Shown here: piece by piece, positions 23,751 to 31,070 of the stretch
Layout of the letters: the number at the start of each line of letters is the position of its first letter
How positions within the stretch are numbered: position 1 is the stretch's first letter
NCBI RefSeq assembly: GCF_002155915.1
Contig: NZ_MUME01000042.1
Span: 1 to 33,395 of the forward strand
From: Streptomyces thermovulgaris
GTDB taxonomy: Bacteria; Actinomycetota; Actinomycetes; Streptomycetales; Streptomycetaceae
Length of the DNA stretch: 33,395 bases
Reading direction: 5' to 3'
Program-made: the position numbers and the translations under genes
Notes under the pieces: model-generated
The model's database searches: none
Told to the model about the DNA's origin: nothing
The model's input: the letters and a program-made list of their open reading frames with translations, nothing else

Positions 23751-24257
23751 GCCATGCCCTCCTGGACGGGGACGACCGACCGGGGCGCCGGTCCTTCTCG
23801 CGGTGTCTCCGCCCGCCCGGCACGGCGGGCCCTGTGCACGCTCACGGCCGCGGCGACGGCTCCCCTGCGCATCCCCCTGCACCTTCCCCCTTGCCGGGCC
23901 CGGGCGGCAGCCGGCCCACGCCCTCCCCGACCTTACCCCCCCGGCCTTCGCGAAGGTGCGGACCACGTGCCTCTCCACCGGCTCTGCCGGCCGTGCCCGG
24001 GCGTCCGCGCGCCCGACGCCGTATCCGCGGGAGCCGTACCCCGTATAAGGTTGCGGTCGTTCGTGCCCGAGCAGAAGCCGAGAGCCGGGAGGTGGGGCCG
24101 ATGACCGCGTCCGGGGCCGCCGTGCACGGCGCCCGGGTCCCCCTCACGTCCCGGGCCGTGGCCTGATCCCTTTTGTTCACCCCTCCGTCCACCCCGCCGG
24201 GAACGTGAGCCCGCGGGGTCACCGCACGGACATCTCCTGAACGGATCCTCCCTCGTC
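23751..24257. other. Divergent intergenic region, BtrH-like to GNAT
   Basis: Apart from the small ORF at 24101 and the -10-like TATAAG (24044-24049), I see no gene. CCCCGC and GCGGGG can pair near 24193-24218, between the small ORF and the GNAT start. The minus-strand part upstream of the BtrH-like gene is proline/arginine-rich in every frame and looks non-coding. Confidence 0.45.
24101..24166 (+). CDS. Possible 21-residue leader peptide
   Basis: ATG 24101 has a strong ribosome binding site (GGGAGGT) eight bases upstream and begins a 21-codon ORF, MTASGAAVHGARVPLTSRAVA. The VPLTSR segment resembles the start of the actinobacterial leader-peptide core seen at 2773, but the H-V-D-L part and cysteines are missing. 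It lies 91 bases before the GNAT gene and downstream of TATAAG (24044-24049). It could be a regulatory uORF or chance. Confidence 0.35.
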   Translation: MTASGAAVHGARVPLTSRAVA

Positions 24258-24770
24258 ATGGGCAACACCTGGATCACGCGCGCCGAGACCCGCGCCGACG
24301 TCCCCGCCGTCCGCGACATCCTTCTCGCCGCCTTCCCCACCTCTGCGGAGGCCGACCTCGTCGACGCCCTGCGCGCCGACCCGGCCGCCTGGATCGAGGG
24401 ACTCTCCCTCGTCGCGGCGGACACGACCGGCCACCCCGTGGGCTACGCCCTGCTGACCCGCTGTCACATCGGCACCGCACCGGCCCTGTGCCTGGCCCCG
24501 TGCGCCGTCCGCCCGGAACGGCAGCGGACCGGTGCGGGCAGCGCGGCCATCCGCGCGGCCCTGGACGCGGCACGGTCACTGGGCGAGCACCATGTGGTCG
24601 TCCTCGGGCATCCGGACTACTACCCGCGGTTCGGGTTCACCCGCGCCTCCGAGCACGGCATCCGCCTGACCGTCGACGTCCCGGACGACGCCTTGATGGC
24701 GCTCAGCCTCGACGCCGACCACCCGCTCCCCGGCGGAACCGTCCGCTACGCCGCTCCCTTCGGCATCTGA
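24258..24770 (+). CDS. GNAT family N-acetyltransferase
   Basis: 170-residue acetyltransferase of the YhbS type. The acetyl-CoA binding motif A appears as LAPCAVRPERQRTGAGSAAI (Q/R-x-x-G-x-G/A form), followed by the helix RAALDAARSLG and the strand HHVVVLGHPDYYPRFGF, which is diagnostic for this subfamily. It acetylates an amine on a small molecule or protein; no substrate can be assigned. The ATG at 24258 has no obvious Shine-Dalgarno, and a short uORF with a good one lies 91 bases upstream, so expression may depend on the leader. It stands alone. Confidence 0.85.
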   Translation: MGNTWITRAETRADVPAVRDILLAAFPTSAEADLVDALRADPAAWIEGLSLVAADTTGHPVGYALLTRCHIGTAPALCLAPCAVRPERQRTGAGSAAIRAALDAARSLGEHHVVVLGHPDYYPRFGFTRASEHGIRLTVDVPDDALMALSLDADHPLPGGTVRYAAPFGI

Positions 24771-25150
24771 CCCGATCCGGGCCGCGGGGGAACGCGGGCT
24801 CCCGCGCGGCACACCCCACCGGACACCGCCCCGCAGCCCCTCGCCATGCGCCGCCGCGCGCCCGGGCTCCGATCCGCCTTCTGCGAGGGGGAGTTGTGCG
24901 CCGCCGTCCCGGCGGAGCTTCGCGCGAGACGCGGTCGCGGCCCGGCCCGGTCGGCCAGGACACCCTGCGCGCACCGTCCTGTACGAACGTGACCGGCCCG
25001 GGGGCGGGCGTCGGGCCGGCCGGCTTCTCCACATGACGCGCGCCGGACATGAGGGCGCCTTGGGAACAGCCGGCGACGATCGGATGAAGGGCGTGGCCGC
25101 GAAGCAGGGCCCTCCGTACGCTGCGGGCCACACCGAACTGGGGGACATGC
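24771..25150. other. Intergenic region with no gene recognised
   Basis: I see no supported gene or strong structure in these 380 bp. A run of GGGG at 25141-25144 serves as the ribosome binding site for the lipoprotein gene. Confidence 0.4.
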
Positions 25151-26312
25151 ATGGTTGATACGCCGAGGACGACTGCGGTGCTCCTCCCACTGGTGTTGGC
25201 GGCGGCCCTGACCGCCTGCTCCTCGGACAGCGGCCGGCAGGAGCCGGGAGCGGAGGGCGGCCGGAGCCCGTCGCAGACCGGCGTCGGGGACGGCTTCCCG
25301 CGACAGGACGTGATCATCACGGCGACGTGCGCGCCGGGGAGCGGCGGCAACCGGGCCATCAGGGTCGACGGCCGGCACCCGCGGAGCTTCAAGCACGTGG
25401 CGCACACGGAGTTCCCGCTGCCGGGCACGGCGGTCGTCGAGTCCGACAGGGCCAGGCCCGGCACCGCCGTGAGGAATCTCTGCGAGCCGGACAAACGGCC
25501 CGCCGACGCCGGGGACGTGACGGCCATCAGATCGCTCTTCGACCAGGACTTCACGAAGATGGCCGTGGTCACCCAGGATCCGCGGACCGGAGCGACTCAT
25601 GTCGGCCACGTCGACCGTTCGGGCAAGTCCACCGATCCGACCGGGAACGAGGACTTCGGTGAGACCCCCGCGAGGACAACGCGGCCCTCGCACGGGACGG
25701 GAGCGCGCTCTGGTTCACCTACGACGTGACCGACGAGCCCGGCGTCTCGACCAGGGGCCGGGTCGCGAGCCGGGCACTTGCCGGGGACCGCAAGGCGGTC
25801 GACCGGCTGGAGGTCGACGTCATCGGCGGGAGCCGTCTCATCACGGTGGGGACGGGCAACCGGGCCGTACTGGCCGACAGCGCCCGTCTCTCGCCGGACG
25901 GACAGCGGTTCCTGGCCGAGGGGCGCGTCCTCCGGCCCCGGCGGAGGGCCGAGCGGTGGGCGGGGACCCCGTGGAGAACGGCCGTTCCGTCCCCTGCGGC
26001 AGCGGGCAGGTGGGCCGGCTCGACAACGACACGGTGCTGTGCGACACGAAGCACACCTACGAGCAGAGGTTCGGTGTGCTCGACATCGCCTCGGAGGCGA
26101 AGCCCGTACCCGTCGTTCCCGGAAACGACCACAGGAACTACGGCATGGTGGTCTCCCCCGACGGACAGAAGTTCGCCTTCCTCTCCCCGAAGGGGACCGC
26201 GAGCGACTACTTCCTCTGCGGCACCGAGCCCGGCTCCACGCCGAAGAAGATCCAGCGGACCGGGGAGTCCGCCACTCTCGGTGACTTCGCCGTGTTCATC
26301 GAGTGGCGCTGA
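25151..26312 (+). pseudogene. PD40/TolB-like propeller lipoprotein, two frameshifts
   Basis: The product would be a lipoprotein of about 387 residues. It starts with a signal peptide and lipobox LTAC (Cys23), then a beta-propeller with PD40-like SPDGQ motifs (LSPDGQRFL, VSPDGQKFAF). The reading frame breaks twice. Near 25666-25670 (a run of five C) the frame moves by -1: the continuation is EDNAALARDGSALWFTYDV in the next frame. Near 25957-25961 (GGGG) it moves by -1 again, continuing GDPVENGRSVPCGSGQVG to the end DFAVFIEWR. One added base at each homopolymer restores a single frame. This is either recent gene decay or base-calling error. A strong terminator follows. The role is unknown; exported propellers bind peptides or envelope partners. 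Confidence 0.7.
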
Positions 26313-26418
26313 GCACCGGCCGGACGGAGCCGCCGCAGACCCACGGGCGGCGGCTCCTCCTCCCGGGGCTCGGCGACCGGACCGTGACGACCGGAACATC
26401 CGGACCACGGGACCGGCC

Positions 26419-26462
26419 CGGCAGTGCCCCGCCCCGGTGTCTGCCGGGGCGGGGCACTGCCG
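26419..26462 (+). terminator. Strong terminator hairpin
   Basis: A perfect 19-bp inverted repeat (26419-26437 and 26444-26462) with the 6-base loop TGTCTG, about 105 bases after the lipoprotein stop. It isolates that gene from the repeat-protein gene downstream. Confidence 0.85.
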
Positions 26463-26655
26463 TCGTCACCCGTCCGGCCCACCGGTCCGCCACCGCTTCC
26501 GGCCCGCGGGTTCCCCTGCGGCCCGCCGCGGCGCGGCCGGGCGTGCACGCGCCTGCGGCGACGGAGGCCCTCCGCGGCCGATGCCTCCGCGCAGTGGCGC
26601 ACCATACTGGGATGAAAAGGGGCAAAAGACTCGTCGAGTGCGCGGAGGCGCGGGA

Positions 26656-27870
26656 ATGCACGACGACGCCGAGAACGACGAAGGTCCCGTCGAGCCCGTC
26701 GAGGAGCCCGAACGGTACGACGAGGACGAGACCGACACCTCCGACGGGTACGCCGAACCCGGTCCCTACGAGGAGGACGAGGACGGCGGGGCGGAGGGCG
26801 CCGGCGTCCCCGGTGAGGAGACGTCGGCCCGCGAGAGCGGAGCCGGCCCGGCACCGGACGTCTTCCTCGACGTCCCGCAGCTGAGGGTCGACACGATCGA
26901 CCTGGAGGTGGAGAACCTGCGGGCCCATGTCTCGCTCCAGGCCGAGGTACTGGATCTGCTGAAGCTGAACGTGGGCGCCGACGTCGCCCTCGGCCGGGTG
27001 CACCTGGAGATCTCGGGCGTGGAGGCGCAGGCCCAGCTCAAGGTGAGGCTCGGCAACGTCGCGAGGATCATCGACCGGGTGCTCACCACCCTCGACCGCA
27101 ACCCGCAGATCCTGGAGGAACTGGCGCGGGGCGTCGGATCGGCGGTGCGGGACGTCGGAGGCGGTGCCCGGCAGGCCGTCGGCGAACTCGGCAGCGGGGC
27201 GGGAAGGGCCGTCGAAGAGGTCGGGCAGGGCGCGGGCACGGCGGTGGAGGACGTCGGCCGGGGCGCCGGGTCCGCCGTGCGGGACGTCGGTGGCGGTGCC
27301 GGGCGCGCGGTGGAGGACGTCGGTGGCGGTGCCGGGCGCGCGGTGGAGGACGTCGGTGGCGGTGCCGGGCGTGCCGTGGAGGATGTCGGTGGCGGTGCCG
27401 GGCGCGCGGTGGAGGACGTCGGCGGTCAGGCCGGTCGAGCCGTGGGCGACGTCGGCGAGAGCGCCAAGGACACGGTCCGGGAGACCGGCCGGACCGCCGG
27501 GCGCACCGCGGAGAAGGCGGAGGACACCGCCGGTGAGGCGGTCGGCGCTGCGGGAAAGGCGGCCGGCCGGGCGGCGGAGGACACGGCACAGCAGGCCGCC
27601 GACACCGCGGAGGACACCGTCGAGGGCGCCGCGGAGGACGCCTCGGAAGCGGCGCGGAGCGTCACGCGCGGCACCGCGCCGACCGGACGCGGCACGGCCC
27701 GGCGGACGGCCGGGACGGCACGGAAGTCCGCCGGCGGAAGCGGCGGTGCCGAACGCGGCCGGACCGCCCGGACCCGCCGTTCCCGTGAGGACGGCGGCGA
27801 GGAGGACCGGCCCCGGCGGACCCCGCCCACCCGCCGCCGTGCCCCGGAGCAGCGGGACGAGCCGCCTTGA
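26656..27870 (+). CDS. Hendecad (11-residue) repeat protein, LEA/phasin-like
   Basis: 404-residue soluble protein I cannot name. Residues 1-65 are highly acidic and probably disordered. Residues 68-158 form a conserved-looking domain (LRVDTIDLEVENLRAHVSLQ, then LLKLNVGADVALGRVHLEIS). Residues 159-334 are sixteen consecutive 11-mers in exact phase, the central ones GAGRAVEDVGG, grading into alanine-rich units such as AAGRAAEDTAQ. Residues 335-404 are basic and Arg/Pro-rich. Eleven-residue periodicity gives an amphipathic 11/3 helix, as in LEA proteins, synucleins and lipid-droplet proteins, so a desiccation, membrane-surface or granule role is plausible but unproven. ATG 26656 follows GGAGG by seven bases. 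Its stop overlaps a TTG start for the next ORF. Confidence 0.7.
   Translation: MHDDAENDEGPVEPVEEPERYDEDETDTSDGYAEPGPYEEDEDGGAEGAGVPGEETSARESGAGPAPDVFLDVPQLRVDTIDLEVENLRAHVSLQAEVLDLLKLNVGADVALGRVHLEISGVEAQAQLKVRLGNVARIIDRVLTTLDRNPQILEELARGVGSAVRDVGGGARQAVGELGSGAGRAVEEVGQGAGTAVEDVGRGAGSAVRDVGGGAGRAVEDVGGGAGRAVEDVGGGAGRAVEDVGGGAGRAVEDVGGQAGRAVGDVGESAKDTVRETGRTAGRTAEKAEDTAGEAVGAAGKAAGRAAEDTAQQAADTAEDTVEGAAEDASEAARSVTRGTAPTGRGTARRTAGTARKSAGGSGGAERGRTARTRRSREDGGEEDRPRRTPPTRRRAPEQRDEPP
27283..27414 (+). repeat. Four 33-bp tandem repeats inside hendecad gene
   Basis: Units at 27283, 27316, 27349 and 27382 are nearly identical at the DNA level (differences are a few third-position changes such as GACGTC/GATGTC and GCGCGCG/GCGTGCC). 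Each encodes one 11-residue repeat. Flanking units (from about 27130 and to about 27450) are diverged copies. Recent expansion is likely, and copy number may vary between strains. Confidence 0.85.
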
Positions 27871-28212
27871 ACGGCCGGCCACCGGGAACCCGGCGCGTCC
27901 CCGGAGCCGGACATCTCGTTCACGGCGACGGTCCGCGGTGACCGTCTCCGCTTCCGGGAGGAGCCCCGGACGGCCGTCGGCTTCCCCGGGACCGGCGCAC
28001 GGGAGTCCTCGTCCCGCAGCGAGCGGACGAACCTCCCCGGCACGGTCGTCCCCGGCCGGGACTACCGCGACATCCTCGTCGACTACCGTCTCGCCACCCG
28101 CCTGCTCCACGGGACGGAGAGCGCCCCGGACGAAGGGGCCGAAGGAGACGACGAAGCCGACGGCAGGCACGACGACGCCGACGGCAGGGACGGCGGCGCG
28201 TCCGGCCGGTGA
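27867..28212 (+). pseudogene. Small conserved-looking ORF, start separated by a frameshift
   Basis: A coding-like stretch reads ISFTATVRGDRLRF, GFPGTGARE, TNLPGTVVPGRDYRDILVDY and RLATRLL, then an Asp/Glu/Gly tail, ending at 28212. It has no ATG, GTG, TTG or CTG between the preceding TGA (27868-27870) and the first conserved residues. A TTG at 27867 overlaps that stop (TTGA), the usual coupling arrangement, but is in another frame. Dropping one C from CCCC at 27899-27902 joins it to the body, giving a product of about 114 residues. So this is a frameshifted or mis-called gene co-translated with the hendecad protein. Function unknown; the sequence looks strand-rich. Confidence 0.5.
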
Positions 28213-28264
28213 GCGGGCGGACGGCGCACAGGACCGCCGGCACGGCCGTGCCTCCGATTGCAGT

Positions 28265-28300
28265 ACACCCAGGTGTCACGCACCGGCCTGCGGGGCAGGC
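28265..28300 (+). promoter_or_regulatory. Two short dyads upstream of APC permease
   Basis: ACACC-CA-GGTGT (28265-28276) and GCCTGC-GGG-GCAGGC (28286-28300, 6-bp stem with a 3-base loop) sit 42-77 bases before the permease start. They may be an operator and a leader stem; no promoter hexamers are clear. Confidence 0.35.
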
Positions 28301-28341
28301 AAGGTGTTGTTCGCTGCAGAACGCCTCAAGGGGGAGTCTTC

Positions 28342-29706
28342 GTGTCCACAGAGGGAAAGGACGCCGCGGCTTCACCGGAGAAGGCGGACGACACTCCGCT
28401 GCGGCGGGCCATCGGCCCCGGGCTGCTGGTTCTGTTCGTGATCGGCGACATTCTCGGCACCGGTATCTATGCCACCGTCGGCAAGGTCGCCGGAAAGGTC
28501 GGCGGTGCATTGTGGCTGCCGTTCGCCCTCGGGTTCGTCGTGGCCCTCCTGACCGCGGCCTCGTACGTCGAACTCGTCAGCAAGTATCCGAAGGCGGCCG
28601 GTGCCGCGCTGTACGCCCAGAAGGCGTTCAAGGTTCCGTTCCTCACCTTCATCGTCGCTTTCATGGTCGTGTGCTCGGGCCTTTCGTCGGCCAGTGCGGC
28701 GGCCCGCGCCTTCAGCGGCGACTATCTCGCCGAGTTCACGGATTTCCTCCCGCCCACCCTTGTGGCGCTTTTGTTCATCCTCGCCCTGGCGGCCCTGAAT
28801 CTGCGGGGCGTGTCGGAGTCCGTGAAGACCAATGTGGTCCTCACCCTGGTGGAGCTGACCGGTCTGCTCGTCATTCTCGTGGTCGGTGCCTGGGCGGTCC
28901 TGACCGGTGAGGGCGAACCCTCCCGTCTCGGGGAGTTCCAGGCGGAGGGCACCGGTTATGCGCTGATCACCAGTGTGCTGGGGGCGACAGCCCTCGGTTT
29001 CTTCTCCTTCGTCGGATTCGAGGACTCCGTCAACATGGCCGAGGAGACCAAGGATCCGGTGCGTACGTTTCCGCGTGCCATCTTCACCGGCGTCGCCGTC
29101 ACCGGTGCCATTTACGTCCTGGTCGCGCTGTTCTCCTCCCTGCTCGTCGACTACCGCGTGCTGGAGGGCTCGAGCGGTCCGCTGCTGGAAGTGGTCAAGG
29201 CCGGCGGCATCGGCTTTCCGCCCAAACTGTTCGCGCTGATCGCCTTGTTCGCCGTCACCAACTCGGCCCTGATCAACATCATGATGGCGTCCCGCCTGTG
29301 CTACGGCATGGCCAATGAGCGGATTCTGCCGCGCGCCATGGGACGTGTTCTTCCCCGGCGCCGCACTCCGGTGGTCAGCATTGTCTTCGTCACGCTCCTT
29401 GCCGCCGGCCTGGTGTCCACCGGGGAGATCGCGGGGCTCGGCGACACCACGGCTTTTCTGCTTCTGTGCGTCTTCGCCGTGGTCAACATCGCCGTTCTCG
29501 TACTGCGTCGCGACCGTGTGGCGCACGAACACTTTCGTGCACCGACGGTTCTGCCGGTGCTCGGTGCGATCACCGCCGTGCTTCTGGCCAGCCCGCTGTC
29601 CGAACGGCCCGTCGACGTCTACATCAGGGCGGGTGTGCTGCTGGTCGTCGGCATCGGGCTGTGGGGGCTCAACAAGGCGGTGATGAAAACACGCGGCGAG
29701 GTGTGA
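28342..29706 (+). CDS. APC family amino acid permease
   Basis: 454-residue inner-membrane transporter with about 12 helices. TM1 has the broken-helix motif GDILGTGIYATVGKVAGKVG, the substrate and cation region of APC/LeuT-fold carriers. TM6 has the matching FSFVGFEDSVNMAEETKDPVRTFPRAI, the family's standard loop after TM6. It imports an amino acid or polyamine by H+ or substrate exchange; specificity is not predictable. I chose GTG 28342 because AAGGGGGAG ends five bases upstream; the frame is open to 28258. Codons in this gene end in A or T more often than in the neighbours. Short dyads lie in the leader. It is probably a single-gene unit. Confidence 0.88.
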   Translation: MSTEGKDAAASPEKADDTPLRRAIGPGLLVLFVIGDILGTGIYATVGKVAGKVGGALWLPFALGFVVALLTAASYVELVSKYPKAAGAALYAQKAFKVPFLTFIVAFMVVCSGLSSASAAARAFSGDYLAEFTDFLPPTLVALLFILALAALNLRGVSESVKTNVVLTLVELTGLLVILVVGAWAVLTGEGEPSRLGEFQAEGTGYALITSVLGATALGFFSFVGFEDSVNMAEETKDPVRTFPRAIFTGVAVTGAIYVLVALFSSLLVDYRVLEGSSGPLLEVVKAGGIGFPPKLFALIALFAVTNSALINIMMASRLCYGMANERILPRAMGRVLPRRRTPVVSIVFVTLLAAGLVSTGEIAGLGDTTAFLLLCVFAVVNIAVLVLRRDRVAHEHFRAPTVLPVLGAITAVLLASPLSERPVDVYIRAGVLLVVGIGLWGLNKAVMKTRGEV

Positions 29707-29738
29707 GCCGTGTCCCGCTCGCCGGTTCCGTCACGGCT
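29706..29738 (+). terminator. Possible terminator stem after permease
   Basis: AGCCGTG (29706-29712) and CACGGCT (29732-29738) form a 7-bp stem with a 19-base loop at the permease stop codon. The long loop makes this moderate at best. Confidence 0.4.
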
Positions 29739-29879
29739 GCCCCGAAGACCCGAAGAAACGACAGTGCCGATCGCTTCCGCGTCCACGGGGGCGGGGAGCG
29801 CAACCGAGGGACGGGATGCTGCGTCGGTCATGGGGAGTTGCCGAGACCTGAGTGAGTCCCGAGAACGAAGGGGTGCACG

Positions 29880-30779
29880 ATGTTACGGACCAGAGGCCGC
29901 CTCGGATCCCCGGTGAGCCGGCGCACGCTGTTCCTGGCCGGTACGGCCACCGCCACGGCCCTGCTCACGGCCCCGTCCGCCCACGCGTCGAACGGCGTCA
30001 CCGGCCGTTTGCGCGCACTGGAGGAGGAGTACGGGGCCCGGCTGGGCGTCTACGCCCGCAACGTCCGTACCGGGAGAACGATCCGGCACCGTGCCGACAC
30101 GCTGTTCCCGATCTGCTCCGTGTTCAAGCCGCTCGCGGCCGCGGCGGTGCTGCGCGACCTGGACCGCAACGGCGAGGTGCTGTCCCGCCGGATCCACTAC
30201 ACCGCGGACGACCTGGTCGACAACTCGGACAGGACGAGGGAGAACCTGGCCACGGGGATGACGATCGCCGAGCTGTGCGACGTCGCGATCCGCTGGAGCG
30301 ACAACACCGCGGGCAATCTGCTCCTGCGCGAGCTGGGCGGCCCCACGGCGATCACCCGCTTCGCCCGTTCGCTCGGAGACCCGGTGACCCGGCTGGACCG
30401 CTGGGAGACGGAGCTGAACTCGGCGGAGCCGTGGCGGATCACGGACACCACGAGCCCGCGCGCGATCGGCCGTACCTACGCCCGGCTCGTCCTCGGCGAC
30501 GCGCTGAGCCGGGCCGACCGTTCCCGGCTCACGCACTGGCTGCTGCACAACCGGACCAGCGGCACCCGTCTGCGCGCGGGTCTGCCCGGCACCTGGACGG
30601 TCGCGGACAAGACGGGAGGCGGTGCCTACGCCACCAACAACAATGTGGGCATCGCCTGGACGGAGGACGGCACACCGCTCGTGCTCGCCATCCTGTCCCG
30701 CACGTTCGACGAGGACGCCGTACAGGACGACACACTGATCGCGAGAACCGCGGCCGCACTGGCCGGCGCCCTGGGCTGA
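29880..30779 (+). CDS. Class A beta-lactamase
   Basis: 299-residue exported serine beta-lactamase that hydrolyses penicillins and related antibiotics outside the membrane. It has a twin-arginine-like signal (SRRTLFLAGTATATALL) ending at AHA near residue 36. The active-site set is complete: S80-x-x-K83 (CSVFK), SDN at 140-142, E176 in RWETELN, and KTG at 244-246. A cysteine sits directly before the nucleophile, but the position that pairs with it in class A carbapenemases is Gly, so that disulphide is absent. The second codon is TTA, which in Streptomyces needs the bldA tRNA, so synthesis should be tied to development. AAGGGG precedes the ATG. A penicillin-binding role is unlikely. Confidence 0.92.
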   Translation: MLRTRGRLGSPVSRRTLFLAGTATATALLTAPSAHASNGVTGRLRALEEEYGARLGVYARNVRTGRTIRHRADTLFPICSVFKPLAAAAVLRDLDRNGEVLSRRIHYTADDLVDNSDRTRENLATGMTIAELCDVAIRWSDNTAGNLLLRELGGPTAITRFARSLGDPVTRLDRWETELNSAEPWRITDTTSPRAIGRTYARLVLGDALSRADRSRLTHWLLHNRTSGTRLRAGLPGTWTVADKTGGGAYATNNNVGIAWTEDGTPLVLAILSRTFDEDAVQDDTLIARTAAALAGALG

Positions 30780-30972
30780 CACGGTTTTCGCAGGCGCACG
30801 GCGTGGCAGGAGCAGGCCCCGCAGTTCCCCATTTCCTCGCCGCACGGGGAAACCTTCCTCGCCGTACGGGGAAACCGCCGCAGGGAACCCCAGAGGGAAT
30901 TCCAGGGCGTGGCCCGTCTCGCCGACGGCATCCGTGTTTCCCCCGCAGAGCACCCCGCTTCCCGCACAGAGC

Positions 30973-31009
30973 ACTTCGCCCCGCTGGATCGGCTCCAGCG
31001 GGGCGAAGT
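30973..31009. terminator. Bidirectional terminator, bla/GH1
   Basis: A perfect 16-bp inverted repeat (30973-30988 and 30994-31009) with the loop TCGGC separates the convergent beta-lactamase and beta-glucosidase genes. Confidence 0.85.
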
Positions 31010-31070
31010 CAGCGGCACTGGTCAACCGCCTTGCCCGCGGTGAGCGGCCGGCCCGCTCCACCGGGTCCGC

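Noticed and set aside
27868..27870. Programmed TGA read-through fusing the hendecad protein to the next frame
   Set aside because: The context after TGA (ACG) is not a known read-through signal, and a TTGA coupling start with a single-base indel explains the arrangement more simply.
30833..30876. Possible CRISPR repeat pair
   Set aside because: The two 22-bp copies are directly adjacent with no spacer and no cas genes are present.
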